A DNA stretch of 64,000 nucleotides from Gonatopus flavifemur (GCA_018340375.1 JAFFJZ010000002.1:22772001-22836000); one strand, 5' to 3'; shown: positions 45,548 through 58,554, numbered from the stretch's first letter. Notes: generated from the letters alone by a model not told the origin. Made by a program: numbers and translations.

Positions 45548-48500
45548 GGTCCTTTGGAATGACATGAAATGTACAAATTTTGAGATTTTCTCCACGGGAT
45601 GATGGAATGAATCGCAATTTTGTGAGCAGGATTCCATTGAACCACCAATGAATTGTGAAAAATATGTTTTCACAATTCAATAATTAATTATACTATTTCT
45701 CCGGTAATTTTTGACCCTCGACGATAACTAGATCTCTTTCAAAAACAAAGTTTTCTATTGTTTGCCAATGATGGTCCATTTTTCATTGCCATTCCTGCAC
45801 CAATGATGGGGCTCCATTGGAAAAACACATTGATAAATCATGAAATGATGTTATCACTTCAGTATTGCACCATGCTTGGTTGCCAAGCCTCGGCTATGCT
45901 TTATCTATGTTGCGCCAATGGTAAATTTCTGTCCGGTTTATGGTCCTCAATTGAGCGTAATTCTTGAACAGTGAACACTTAGGAGGATTATGCTACGTTA
46001 AATAACCAAGTCATTCACTTTTATTTTAAGAGAAATGATAGCGTTGTGGACTCACATTATTGGTTGGGAACAAACACCATTACAAAGAAAGAAAAAGAGA
46101 TCCAAACCATCAACTCCAGTGTCCTACTGAGTTGAGAAATCCTTTTAGGTATCAAACTTTTCTCATAAATTAATGACGGTGGACAGAACATTTGCCATTA
46201 CTATCATACACAAAATAAACTTGTTAAGTCACGAGAAAAATATCATACGGTAGTTTCCAGTGGAAATGAATAATTACTCGGAACGGTGGTAACGTAATAA
46301 AATAATCCATTGAATTGATTAAATATTTTATAGCTGTTCCCGCAGGATGCATTCATTTGCTTCCCATTGTACCTCCCCTTGCGAAGTAATTTCCTTCTTT
46401 TCCTCGCTATTTCTACCAAAAAAAAAAAACAATTGAATACAAATTGCGTTATGATAATTTCCACAAAAGAAAGCATTCCTCATATTTCCTGAAATTTTCA
46501 AATCACCGCATCGTAATTTTCTTCATACGAAATGACATATCGCGAATTGCGAGATACCTTGAATTCACATTGAGAATGTTCTCTTGGTAATGATTTTATT
46601 CTCAGGAGTACCATAACTAGTGATATTTCCTGTTGTATCTCAATCATATCACGGACAAAGGTTTTGTCTTGGTGCAATTTTATCACTTCAATAGGGATTC
46701 CTATTTGTGTGGGAACGGGACCTTTGAGATCGATACAAACATGTTGAATGCAAAACAACGAAGGATCCAAAGCAGATAATAATGGGATGCTCAACTTGAA
46801 AGTTGAAGAGATCGTTCACCCCTAGGCGGTAGTAACGAAGCTGTTTGTAACGTGTGTTCCTCTCGCAGATCAATAAATGGATCGTCCCAGAGTCGGTGCT
46901 GTAGTCGGAAAGTACTACTAAAACTACTGGTTGTTGAATTGCGGTAGGCATTACTTATAAGATTCTAAAAATAATCTTGGAATCGGAGTGATTTTTCATT
47001 CCACTCAACTACATAATTGTGCCACTCTGTTGTCCCATTACCCTACTTTATATTGCTTTCGACTATCGTATTTGTGGAATTCATAGAACGTAGTTCAATA
47101 ATTGATGCTCGGGGTGAGGAAAAACATGCACGACTTCAATTTTATTCGAGATTTTATGTTTTCCATGATGGATTCGATAAAATTTTATGGGAGAAAATTC
47201 TGGAAAAACGATGTTGTTCGTACTTTTGTCTCGATTCTTTCACAAGATTCAGCCCTGGAGAAGATGTGTACTGAATAATCATGGAGATGGTTTATAGTCG
47301 ATATCAATAACATTGATACGTTACTTTGTAATATATTGATGAATCGATACAAAACTTTCCAACATTTATCGAGCAGGAATATTTATGAAGGATAGCTTTC
47401 TGAGTTTCATTTCGTTGATTGAAGTAGATTCGCTATTCTATCTACGTTTTGGCACGAGATCGTATTTTGGGCTGATTACATTCTGTTGATCACAATGAAA
47501 AAATACTAATAATTTTTTTAACCTAATCATAAGATCGTGTTGGGATGCTCCAACAATGGTGCTGAATCTAACTTTTTCTCTGTAACATATGCAATCAACT
47601 ATCCTCAAGAACTGGGAATGTTGTTTGTCATTGTAGGTCAAAGTTGAGGATGTAGAATATCGATATTTTTAATTCATATCGTTGATCTCGACTCGTTGAA
47701 ACGAGTCAAGCGCGTGATCGTGAACGCTGATGCGTGATGATGTTCAAAAGTAGATCATAATTCACAACTTTTTGTGGTCATTTCAACAAGATTTATACCG
47801 TGAAAAGTTCAACTCAAATCCTTGTGTTTGCGTTTTGAGATTCAATCATGAAAAGATCTGGAGATTTTCTCTTTACCGTGTACCGTGGGGGAGTTTTTCT
47901 CCACACTTTTGGTGGATTTTGTCCCCACATCGAAGAATTATTTTGTTTCTTGGGTGTTGAATGCTCTACAAATAAAGGAAAAAGTCCTTCTCCATCTATG
48001 AAGGAACTCCGCTGGCATCATTTTTTGGGGGAAAATTCCACAATTATTTTTTACATTGTGTATGCGATGAACACAAATCATATTCCATCATACCAAATCG
48101 AGTGGGCTTCATTCAAACTTTCACCGCATCGAGGTTTTCATTCCACAAATGTTTGCGAATCGTGCTCTAACTCTTTAACCGTTGCACCTGTATTGCTGAG
48201 CATATGATACTCATGCAACGCTACATCGAATCCTAATCTCCTTTTGATCCAATATATGTCAGGATATTTTCGGATGTCGCATAGTCAACTGTGGAGTTGG
48301 AAGCCAAAGGTATGCAAATTCATATTTTATATTCGTATCGAACAACTCAGTCATTTGTGAAAAAAGAAAAACAAAGAAACAGAATATCGACTGGTTTGAG
48401 TGACGGATTTCACAACATTCAAAGTATTCTGCAGTTTTTATTGATCATTGGAATTTACTTTATAAATTTTCATGTTCGGTTTGGATTACCAATCGTTAGG

Positions 48501-49320
48501 ATTTTTTTCGCCCCCTTTATTGGACTTTCGTGTTATCGCTCTATCTTATCAGAGCGAACTTGTTTTTCAAGAGTTTTATTATTTTATTGGGTTTCAAATT
48601 GAATTGCATCGAATAATCAATAGATTGATGAATGTTTCGTTGTTCATGGCATTGATGGAACTTGAAATTTGTTCATTTTATTGCTAGTGATTTTTAATAG
48701 AAAATCTGAGAATATTTATGAAAATTTGAGAATATTCTGTGCAAGAATAGTGTTAGTGATAGAAATAATTGAAAAAAAAATTTGTTTTTCACGAATAAGA
48801 GGGAAAGAAATTACCAAAGGTGATATTCTGAGTGAAATAATTAAGATCACTGACAATTCAAAAATATAACTGATAAATATAAAAAAATAAAATTTTATGT
48901 TTATATTTGTGATCATTTTACTCAGAAGGTGGTACTGAGAACGTTGATCACAAATTCGTAGCCTAGAAAAAGAGAATTCTTAAATTATGGGAATATCGAG
49001 TATGACTGGCCATGCTATAAAAGGAGGTTTCTGAACGCAGAGAGTCATTCGATATTCTCACACGATAGAGAGCAGGGCTTCGGTGAAAGATATTGTGTCG
49101 CATAAATGGATGTAATATTATAAAGATATAAAGAAATAAATATTCTCAAATTTTATTAAAAATTCAAAGTTCCGAAAGGATTAGATATTGAGAAAGAGAA
49201 GTTTGCTTGTTTGCACTTCAAAACAAGCTGGCGATCGGAAAAATATCTTCTGGAGTGATAAATTTGTGGCGTCTTCGGATCAAAGGTGTTAGAAATCAAC
49301 ATTTATTTTAGAGAACCTGC
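45548..49320. other. Unassigned region with several modest open frames
   Basis: On the minus strand, 46951-46688 and 46794-46498 form two overlapping frames (87 and 98 codons). The second ends ...SRNSRYVISYEENYDAVI and contains a possible donor (CAAG|GTATCT on the minus strand). I do not recognise either. Frames at 47438-47641 (minus), 47848-48207 and 48291-48602 (plus) also lack motifs. Some may be exons of an unidentified gene. No repeats with clear termini were seen. Confidence 0.25.
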
Positions 49321-49324
49321 ACGC

Positions 49325-49710
49325 AAAATTATTTCGCTAAAATTCCTTAAATTTGTAATAAAGATAGAACGGTTCACATTTCTGGTGAATTTTACTTGAA
49401 AAAGAATGAATAACTATCAATACTTAAACAGAAGGAAGTATCAATTTCCCAAAAGTCGCGTATTCAATTTTACAAAATAAATAATCAAATTCAGAAATAT
49501 TGTTATTAACTTCATAAAATTTCATACGCGACTTTTGGAAACTTAGTATTCCTTTTCTATTATTCGTTAAGTGATGATAATTCTTCATTCTTTTTCAAGT
49601 AAAATTCAACAGAAATGTGGACCGTTTTATCTTTATTACAAATTTAAGAAATATTCTCAAATTTTCTATCAAAGATCACTATACCTTCGATCTGCGCTTC
49701 TCTCCGTGTA
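49325..49710. repeat. Foldback element, about 385 bp
   Basis: The left arm TTTGTAATAAAGATAGAACGG, GTGAATTTTACTTGAAAAAG and CCCAAAAGTCGCGTA is inverted at the right (TACGCGACTTTTGG, CTTTTTCAAGTAAAATTC, CCGTTTTATCTTTATTACAA). Termini were not resolved. The small frames on its right side (49617-50062) are partly inside the arm. Confidence 0.7.
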
Positions 49711-50751
49711 GATGCGTGAGGAGTATTGATTTTTTTGAACCCAGCCGCGCATTTGGAATTTTAAAGTTACGGGAATCTTATCTCGAGTTCTCAGATTCCA
49801 ACGAACTAGACGATTCTCATTGAGAATTCGAATTTCATTTGGAATACTACTGGAATTTCGTCAAGTATCTCCTCGAATGATGCTGAGTACTCGAAGCTTA
49901 TTAAGTTTTGGAAAATGCATTGAATTCCGCGAATCGCTCGATTTAATTGAGAAGTCATCATATTCGGGAATATTTTGTTTCCCCTCTGTTAGATTCATTT
50001 CAACCCTCCAAGCTGTTCCAAGTGTATTTTCGATGAATGATTATATTCAGGTGGGTACCTAGTTTAAAACATTCGATGCAATCAGACTTCATTTTATGGA
50101 TTAAGTAATTTAACACTGGTTGTAATTTGACCGCGGTTTTATATTTCATTGTAGTATCCCTTAGGAGAACTTATCTTATTTTCGTTGAAATGGGGTAAAT
50201 TTTCCTAAGAGATTTCCCGAGGACAGTTTAAGTACATAAAACATTGATTCCCCTCATAAGAAAAGAGAGCAATGAGAATTCTAAAGAAGCCACTTGAAAA
50301 AAGAATGTCATGGAGATAATTGTGGTTCACAATTGAAACAGAGATCTCTGAAGAACGAAACCCTCTGGCTGGATGGGAAACCGAGTAAAGTTGAGAGAGT
50401 GTTCGGATAATCTACTAGAATTCAAATGATGAAGCTCACTTTATACACATTGAGAAAAATCACATAGTTGCTGTTACTAAATGCTAGCCACAGCAGCAAA
50501 ATAATTTATTCATATATCAGACAGCTAGATATTTATTCAAATCAGCGCATTTTGTTTAGTTCATTGAATTTAGTTGGAATCAGTGAAACTTTGACTTCTC
50601 ACAAATCAATATTTTGACGTCGTGACAACTTAATAGTCCAATTGAATCAAAATTTCTTTTCAACTAAATTATTTGGTTGATAAAATATGATCGTACTGAA
50701 ATATTGTTAGTTATTGGAAATTAAATATCTTCTAGGAATCTCTGAACACCC

Positions 50752-50876
50752 TCACTAGGAATGATTTCAGTACTTTTCTAGGTTATTACAAGACCTTGCT
50801 AAGCTTCGAAAGCCCCTCACAAGGGCATAGTGAGGTCTTGCAAGACCTGGAGAATAACTAGAGTGATTCCTACTGA
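50752..50876. repeat. Hairpin, CTCACTAGGAATGATT arms
   Basis: The left arm CTCACTAGGAATGATTTCAG...TTATTACAAGACCTTGC is mirrored by GCAAGACCTGGAGAATAA and GTGATTCCTACTGAG. About 125 bp. Confidence 0.6.
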
Positions 50877-50930
50877 GAATATTTTAGTCAGGGAAGGTTC
50901 TGAATAATTTTTCGCATTTCTACTCGCTCC

Positions 50931-51246
50931 ATCCCTGCTTAAAACATCCGATTCAGACCTATTAACTGGTCAATCAGTATGAATCAGATTTTTGTCCAGG
51001 AATTTTCCTATTCCATCTTATTCAAATCTAATCGGTTTGAAGAGGAAATTTTGATTCAATAAGATATAATCAGGAAATTCGGATCATGTACATTGGAATT
51101 TACTGATTATATCCCATTGAGTAGGAATTTCCGATTCAAGCCGATTATTTTCGCATGAGATCAAATAGGAAAATTCTCGGACAAAAATCTGATTCAAACT
51201 GATTGACGAGTTAATAAGTTTAAATCGGATTTTTGAAGTAGGGATA
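50931..51246. mobile_element. MITE with ATCCCTGCTT termini
   Basis: The left ATCCCTGCTTAAAACATCCG and the right inverse CGGATTTTTGAAGTAGGGAT. Long arms continue through TTAACTGGTCAATCAGT and AATCAGATTTTTGTCC and their inverses. About 316 bp, non-coding. Confidence 0.82.
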
Positions 51247-51720
51247 TTTTAGCACAATTTCACTGCATAAAAAGAGATTTTGTACAAATATTCTTCAGAC
51301 AAAATGATCACAAAACCGATAAACCAATTGAATTGAAAACTTCTGCTATGGAGTAACCTATTCTCCCAAAAATATAGTAAAATCCAAAATTCCGATTGCA
51401 GGCGTGTCGTTGAAAAGTGGGCATGGGTAGAAATGCCGGTGAAACAATTGAAAATGATGAAATGGTATTCAACGCATGCGTAATCAAACTCTATTTATTA
51501 AGGAACTCATTTGAATAAATATTTTAAGTTGCCTAAATTGTTAGTTGTCACAAATAAATTACTTATGCTACTATTAACTAAACTTTTTGATTCAAAATGA
51601 ATAGACGTTAAATTATTGTTCTGGCTAACGCAAACAAATTTTTACCCGTATCAAATAAAAATTTATTCAAACGAACTCTAAAGTATTTTTCCTCACGCAA
51701 CTAAGCGATTTCTCTCAGTG

Positions 51721-52672
51721 CACACACTGATTACTGCCTGATAGCAAAATTTGTCCCTGAGATGTTTTGTCCTTTATTATACATTTTATAAATGTATGTG
51801 TAGATGCAGATCCATTCATAATTGTTTTTGTAATCGTTTTTTTTTTACTATGCTCTTGGAAGATTCGATTATATAGAATTTTTATCGAATTTTGACAAAT
51901 CCTGAAACCATCGATTTTTATATGAGAGTCTCTTTATAATTTTTGAAGAAACTTTCATGATATTTCATATGAGAATCGCTATGAGGGGAGAGTTCCCAGA
52001 GTTGACAAATGGTCCAGTGCTAACAAGATTGTATTTGCCAAACTTCGGCAAGAATAGCTCTTACAATTCAGGGTCGTTACCGTTGTTCTGCAGTAACCCC
52101 AACAGTCCGCTAGAATTCAAACAGTACTGGTTGATATGAACAAATAGTTCAGAGCCACTATTAAATGGATACTGTTTGGAGGATCTCTAGTCTGCGGAGA
52201 AGCGAAACTACGCATGTACCGAACTAGAGTTGGTAGCGGAGTGTAACGCCACAAAAATACCATGCTGTACCGCAAATTTCATCTAACTTTGTTCCAAATC
52301 GGAATCGGTAGCGGACGAAGGTGATTTCAAGGAGATCAAATTGTGCCCCCGCAGAATTGAGACGGAAATTCATCAATATTGGTAAGGCACTGACTAATCA
52401 CATTGAGAAAATCAATGTGTTTGAAAGTTCGATAATTTATTGAAGGTTCCACACAGAAAATGGAGTGATGATCATTGCTAAGCGAATAGATGTCTCAGAT
52501 ATGGAAATTACGATACTTATAGCTAAACTGATAATACGTTCAGTTAGAATAACGATGCGATTGATGATAGTGATCAAATATTTGGTTCATCACTATCATC
52601 ATGAAGTAATCAGTGTTATGACTGGTTTGATGAAATTCTCCAACCCTGTCTATTATTCACTAAACGCCTGAT
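51721..52672. other. No recognisable feature
   Basis: Mixed composition. The frame 51957-52139 (60 codons) and others have no motif. Confidence 0.4.
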
Positions 52673-53190
52673 TTATATATATCTACGACAACCCTTATCT
52701 TGTATAATTTGCTTCATATGACTTGATCTAGGCCCACCTTTGCGAGTTTTACCATTCATTTTTCCTTCCAATATTGTTTTCAATAAACTATCATGCCTTA
52801 ATGTTCGTCCTATCAGATTACTTCTCCTTTTCACGACATGTTTCAAAAGACTTCTCTTTTCATTGACTTTCTCAAGTACTTTTTCTTTTTTTACTTTCTC
52901 TATCCACTTTATTCTGAGCATCCCTCTATAACACCACATTTCAAAAGCTTCAAGTCTTCGTTGGTCTGTTTTTCCAATTACCCAAGTTTCGCAACCATAC
53001 AATGCTGTGCTCCAAAAGTAACTCTTCAAGAATTTCTTCCTCACTGCTAAGCCAATATTCTTTGAGCATAGTAACTGTTTCTTTTGGTGAATATGCTCTT
53101 ACCGTTTTCTGTAATTATGCTTCCTAGATATTTAAATTACTTTACTCGCTGAATTGTCTCTGCATCTATATTTGGTTCATCCATATTTTA
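52673..53190 (-). pseudogene. 5'-truncated LINE (non-LTR retrotransposon) reverse-transcriptase C-terminal fragment
   Basis: The frame 53044-52673 reads FWSTALYGCETW, then FEMWCYRGMLRIKWIEKV, VNEKRSLL and TLRHDSLLKTILEG, then GKTRKGGPRSSHMKQI. This is the C-terminal region after the reverse transcriptase in many animal LINE ORF2 proteins. Upstream, on the minus strand to about 53190, broken frames give MDEPNIDAETIQRVK and FKYLGSIITENGK, the residues normally just before it. Stops and shifts between the pieces show it is dead. No 3' tail was identified. Confidence 0.78.
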
Positions 53191-54979
53191 CTACACCAAT
53201 TCTCTCAGTGCATGCATTCTCAATGGTGATGAATAAAATTATTTAATCCTCTGAATTCACGAGTATTATAATTGAAAATATTTCTACAAACAATAATGGT
53301 ACTTTTGAACCAGGTGAATAATTCCATCCGTCACAGAATGGCGTTGATTCACAATAAACTATGGAACTTTTTAAAATATATTCTCCTCCGTGTATGGAAT
53401 CGATAACCAATTAGCATCAAAATCTTGGTCGTGGCAACTTGGTAGTCGGAGAGAGCCAAAGTTGGAAACATCTTTGAACATGTCAGACGAATGACAAGGT
53501 GTCAGTATTCTAAAACGCTTTGAAAATGGATATTTCCGAATGAGATAGAATGTTTTCTTTTCTATTAAACGCACGTCTTTCTGGCACGAGAGAAGAGAAT
53601 ATTCCTTAGGAATAACAACATACGGTCTTGGCAAGTTTCCTGAACTGACTTGGAGAAAAACATGAATTATCAAATGTACACCTCAGTTCTCGGCCTTGTG
53701 AATGAAATATGTTGTTTACTTGAGATGAAATATATCTCACGATACTATAAATAAAGTTCTCCTTATTTTCCACGTATTCCTATCATCCTTCGAGTCGGTT
53801 GCATATTTTGTCTTGAGTTTGAAGGATGGTGGAGTCAATTTCATAAACTCGTTTATACTTTTTTGGAGCTCTTTGAAGACTTCGAATGAAATTGTCAATC
53901 TTTATTCCAGCATCAATTTTAATACTTGAGATCGTGTTTGAAATATGAGAATATTATGTATGCGGATTCATAATTCAAACTCTTTTGAATAATATTTAAT
54001 CTTGAGAAATATCAGAATTCTCAAGCTTCTCAACTTCTTTCGTCGATCACTGAACTTTTATACGTTTTAATCCATATGTCTGACTATATTTGTCGTATTC
54101 TACTGATTTTATGCCTCATCCATGTTGCGTTTCCCAATACTCGTCTATTTTGCTTCATATATTATGCAATGATTTCTTCTCAATATTGTCTCATACGTAA
54201 CATATGTGAACCACATATTTAGAAATCAGTATTTATTCACATTTGTTATCAGTCACAAAACAAATGTCGGTCACATGACAAAACGTAACAAGTCACTTTA
54301 TGATTTCTTCATTTTTTCTCAATTCTCATTATTTTGAAAGTTGAATAATCTTCGGAATGAATTCATCTGAATAGTTAAAGTTCAGACGAACAATTTGATA
54401 CGAGATTTGTTATCATAGAAATAACGATCATTTTAAAAAGTGACTTCTTACGTTTCATCATGTGACCTACGATTTAGTTTTTTGTAGGGCGGATTTAAAT
54501 TTAGTGTCATGATATAATTTTTTTCTTCTATGAGTTTGAGGGGAGTCACTTATTTGTACTCAGAGCTGATTGCATTGTTGATAACTCTTTGAAATTTGAA
54601 TCGGAAGATTTTTTGATAATAAGGTGCAGGAAAAGCATTTGTCCTTTGGTGGCAGTGATTATTGTAATGTGAGAAAATATTGTATCTGAAAATTAACATG
54701 AGACGGGATTGAAATTACGTTAGATTGTTTGTGTTTTGGCGTGAAATTTTTTCTTTGACCCCTTCAACAGACCTGTGTTACGAAACATGAGACCACGATC
54801 ACTAGCGCGTTCATTGGAAAGGCAAAATTGAGTTAATCCAACATAAAACGAAGGAACGGAAGTTTTCACCTTCACTGTATATTTATTGTTGTTTCGAAAA
54901 GCATTCACGAAAAGGAATGATTAGCCATCATTTTGATGGCTCAATGGAAGCCATGGAAATGATTGTGGAAGCATTTTTT
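53191..54979. other. Mostly unassigned; one plausible unidentified exon
   Basis: The minus-strand frame 53673-53371 (about 100 codons) has a protein-like composition (LPRPYVVIPKEYSLLSCQKD; LPSCHDQDFDANWLSIPYTE), a possible acceptor before it (TTTTTCTCCAAG) and a terminal stop. I cannot assign a family. At 53194-53203 a CTCTCAGTG word looks like an orphan right end of a CACTG element. The rest shows nothing. Confidence 0.25.
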
Positions 54980-55440
54980 TTAGCCAGAAATGTAGCTGCT
55001 GCAGCCAAAATTACACAGTTAAATTATTTGGCTATTCAAATATCAGTCACAAAACCTCTGCAGTCACAGTTACGATTCCCTACTATGGTAGCTAATAAAT
55101 AGCTATGGCTGCAATTATTTAAGCTACAGTAGTGAAAATGAGAGCTGAAAAAGTGAATAGCTGCCATGGCTAGGTCATTTTTTTGGATTCTCGCTTTTGA
55201 ACACTGCCCGGAAAAAATAATTTAGGCGCAGCAGCTAAATGGCTAGCACAGACACGGACAGCCATTAACATAGATTAGCTCTCGCAGCTAAATTTTAGCT
55301 GTCACACCAAAAAAAAATCTGCGTTTGTAGCTGATTTATTCGCTGTAACATCTAAATTTTAGCTGGGGGAGCTAATTTAATGGCTGTCCGTGTTCGTGCT
55401 AGCTATTCAGCTGCTGCAGCTAAATTATTTGTTTCGTGTG
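54980..55440. mobile_element. Inverted-repeat element with TAGCTGCTGCAGC words
   Basis: The left GTAGCTGCTGCAGCCAAAATT and the right AGCTGCTGCAGCTAAATTATT are inverse. The interior repeats TTTAGCTG, TAGCTGC and the pair GACACGGACAGCCATTAA and TTTAATGGCTGTCCGTGT (about 55250 and 55385). The same vocabulary flanks the foldback at 35856-36360. Confidence 0.65.
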
Positions 55441-56412
55441 AAGCACTACTTTGTTTTCAGAACATTAACAATGAACTCTCTTTTTTAATGTTCCAATGAT
55501 GTCTCATGTAGCAGAATATAATTCTGCAATGTTTCTCAAAATTCTTCCAGATTTCGTGATCCCTGTGAAATATCTTCAATCTCCTTTTGACCTTTTTCGA
55601 AGACAAATCATTGCAGCGTGTGGATGTGTTTTTTACGAGGAGCCAATAAAGAGGAAAAAAATTAGATGAATAAATGTTGTCTACTATTGTATTTTTCTTT
55701 TTTGCGACTGAGGATTTTCTCTATCCAACTATCTTTCCATTAATTGGAAATACTTCTCATTACTTCCTAAAGCTGGCCCATATTGCCTTTATTTTTTCCA
55801 TATACCGGTCCAATATCTTCCGAGTCTTCGTGAGCTGTACTTTTGTAGACAGAAAGAAGCAAAAACAACTACCATGAATTCTTTGAACAGTGTCTTTTGT
55901 CGAGGTTCTTGTAGATCGAACCCTGAGGCATCTTTCTTTCCATGAACTTACGACGATAAGAAATCCTCACATGTTTCTAAGTACTCCAATTTCTAAAATT
56001 TTTGAATAAAAGATCCCAGGGGGAATAGTTTCAATGAGGACGACTTTCATGAATTCATTTTTCAACAGGAAGTGCTTTTTTGTACATGAGATGAATAAGA
56101 TAATACATTGAATATTTATCTTTCAGGAACCTTCATTTCCTCACATTTTCATATTTCATGTTCATACTCCTCCTCCGGTTTTCTCTTGAACCATGCAAAT
56201 TTCAGGCATACACGATATTCGAAGTATCGATACTCTCATATGAAATATATATCTGGTTTCTATAAAGTTTCCGAAAATTTCGATTGAAACTGGATAGATA
56301 TTGTATACAAAAGTATCGATACACTCACAGAAAGGTTCTCTTCTGACAAGAATTGAGGGGGTATTCTGGTGTAGAATTTTGGAAAATTTGATTTTTCTTT
56401 TTTGCTTATTTG
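55441..56412. other. No recognisable feature
   Basis: AT-rich with short frames (for example 55674-55877 and 56162-56446). No motif or repeat was recognised. Confidence 0.4.
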
Positions 56413-56648
56413 TACACGGAGAGAAATGTATGGTAATATTTACCATGCTAACATAGTATTCGTTCTTATTTTATTGAAAATCGTAAATGTTACTATGTGA
56501 GAGTAGAATCCTTCGCCATTTTTCTGGTAATGATTACTATACTACATAGAAATCAGACAAATAGAACTCCAAGCAATGTAAAATGGTACTGATTACCATG
56601 TTACAATAGCTGTCATTCCAGTTAATGAAAATATGCACGCTGTCGGTA

Positions 56649-57752
56649 CACTGTAAAAAAAAACTGGAAATTTACTGTGCAACTGGACTGGAAATTTCCA
56701 GTGCTAGTACTGGAATATGGATATTCCAGTACATGTACAGAGATTTTGTTGTTACGTTACTGAAAATTTACCAAGCATAACTGAAAATTCAGTCATTGTA
56801 CTGGAATTTTCAAGTTTGAGATGATGTACTGAAATTTTGCCATGATTTCGCGGAAATTTTACCGGCTCGTACTACAATTTTATAGTTCTTGTGCACCAAA
56901 AAAAAATATTCCCTCAAAAAGGACTTGAGAAAAAATTTGGAATTTAGAGAAAAAAAACCTAATCGTTGGTATACTGGAATTATACAGGTTTTTAACTGCA
57001 ATTCTCAGGTTTTGTGATGGAATTTTCCAGTTACTATGCAATTGAATTATACAGGTTTTGAACTGCAATTTTCAGGTCGTGTGATGGAATTTTCCAGTTG
57101 CTATGCAACGGAATTTAATCACTGTTGCACTGAAATTTTCCACTTCTATTGGACTTCGTCATTTCTGGCAGGAAAAATTTCAAGTCTTTATATTAAAAAT
57201 TTCCTGATTGAGATTTTGAATAATAATTGTAATTGTAGCCAATGAAATTGATATATGAGGTTTTTCCAAGACTTATCCTCTTGTGTTCTAGATATGAAGC
57301 ATATGTAGTAACCCAAGCTGGCCTTCCAACATGTCGCGCTATAGCTCATCGGTTAGGTCTTAGGTTTCAGTTGGTAGGCAGGTAGAAAAGTGTGGGTTCA
57401 AATCCTGTTAGGTAGACATGAGTTTCTGTCCATCCAAATGAACGATCAAAAGTTTCTCAATCATCTTGGAACACAAGGACCCTGCAAAATCACTTTGCGT
57501 GAGCAATTTTTTTTCAATTTTCATCAATATTTTCAGCATTAATTTTCCAGTACATGTCCTGGAAAAGTCCAGCTCGTGTACTGAAAAATTCCAGTACCGA
57601 GGCTCAGAAAATTTCCAGTTTTGATGCGGAAATTCCATAACGTTTGCACTGAATTTTTGCAGTACAAATGTGCTGAAATTTTCCGGTACATGTACAGGTT
57701 AATGACTTCCAGCACATGTACTGGAATTTTCCGGTGGAATTTTTTTACAGTG
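56649..57752. mobile_element. CACTG-ended element rich in CCAGTACATGTACTGG palindromes, copy 2
   Basis: It is the reverse complement of the 18492-19494 family. The right end ...CCGGTGGAATTTTTTTACAGTG matches that copy's left end for over 130 bp. TA is duplicated (56647-56648, 57753-57754). More than a dozen GGAAATTTCCAG/CTGGAATTTTCCAGT-like words lie in both halves. The centre (about 57250-57412) contains a tRNA-like core with box A- and box B-like motifs. Confidence 0.87.
57335..57412 (+). ncRNA. tRNA-like Pol III promoter core inside the CACTG element
   Basis: The sequence reads TATAGCTCATCGGTTAGG (box A-like) and, about 50 bp on, GTGGGTTCAAATCCTGTTAG (box B GGTTCAAATCC). Part of the same block is kept in the sister copy at about 18800-18850 in inverse orientation. 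I cannot draw a full cloverleaf, so this is a tRNA-derived promoter or relic and not a functional tRNA. Confidence 0.5.
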
Positions 57753-58289
57753 TAGTCAGCCCACTGTTAATAATCAAGTAAAAACACAGTTATCATTTAG
57801 AAAACTGATATAATTTGTTTCTGACTGTGTGCTCCCTTTTCTTTCTATTAACCATTTCATAACCTAATTTATTTATTTATAACCTCATTCACTGAAGAGC
57901 CTTGCGTGTATATACATGTCAATAGTTTAATTTAGGTTATAATCAATGAAAAAATCATGGTCAATATTACTTTATAGCATTGGATTCATGTTTAGTTGCA
58001 TAGTACTGTCTCTAATGTAACATGGTAATCATTACTATGTTGACAGGGCTAATGTTACCACATAAAATCGGGAGCATCGCTATGTCAAGTGACTCGCGCC
58101 ATCTAGAAATTTTCGTCACCATGTAACATAGTAATCATTCCCATGCTACATTGAGAATATAACTATTCTTTTCTCTCCGTGTACACTGAGAGAAAGGTAC
58201 CTAGTTGGGACAACTGAATGTTAGTTGCCGCAGCTAGATTTTTATTTATGCTAGCTAGACTCTAGTTGGGGTGAATAAAAGGCCAGCTG

Positions 58290-58554
58290 CACTGTAAAAA
58301 ATAGTCTGAAATTTCATGTATCAGATGAATATGAAAATTTTGAAATGAGATCAAATTCAATCATGAATTCATGAAATTTACTGCAGAATATTTCAAAATT
58401 CATACGAAAATGCATGAAAAATCATAATTCTGTATGAGATATCATAAAATTTTCATATGAAAAGTCAGAAAAGGTTTGAAAATTAATACAAAATTCATAT
58501 GTTAATCGCTTCACATGAATTTATATGAAATTCAGGAAGCAATTTTTTACAGAG
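58290..58554. mobile_element. CACTGTAAAAAATAG MITE nested in 58184-58821
   Basis: Left CACTGTAAAAAATAGTCTG, right ...AGCAATTTTTTACAGAG, with TG at both junctions. The empty site in the related element (29949) reads AGCTGTCTGAAA. The interior is rich in ATGAATT/AATTCAT palindromes such as TCATGAATTCATGAAA. Confidence 0.78.

Larger units (their letters stand above)
50451..51720. mobile_element. Probable CACTG-type element (relative of 58184-58821) with nested insertions
   Basis: The left end CACATTGAGAAAAATCACATAG and the right end CGCAACTAAGCGATTTCTCTCAGTG (in part) are imperfect inverses. Subterminal AGTTGCTGT...ATGCTAGCC and TTTATTCA...words resemble the other AGTTGGGACAA/GCTAGC elements. 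A hairpin (50752-50876) and an ATCCCTGCTT MITE (50931-51246) lie inside. The junction duplication is not clean. Confidence 0.45.
56415..58181. mobile_element. CACGGAGAGAAA element carrying a nested CACTG element
   Basis: The left end CACGGAGAGAAATGTATGGT and the right end ...ATTCTTTTCTCTCCGTG are flanked by TA (56413-56414, 58182-58183). Its own sequence has repeated GGTAATGATTACTAT/ATAGTAATCATTACC words in both halves. The 1.1-kb element at 56649-57752 is inserted in it. Confidence 0.78.

Noticed and set aside
57335..57412. Functional tRNA gene
   Set aside because: Box A and B are recognisable, but no complete acceptor and anticodon stems can be drawn, and it lies within a repeated element.
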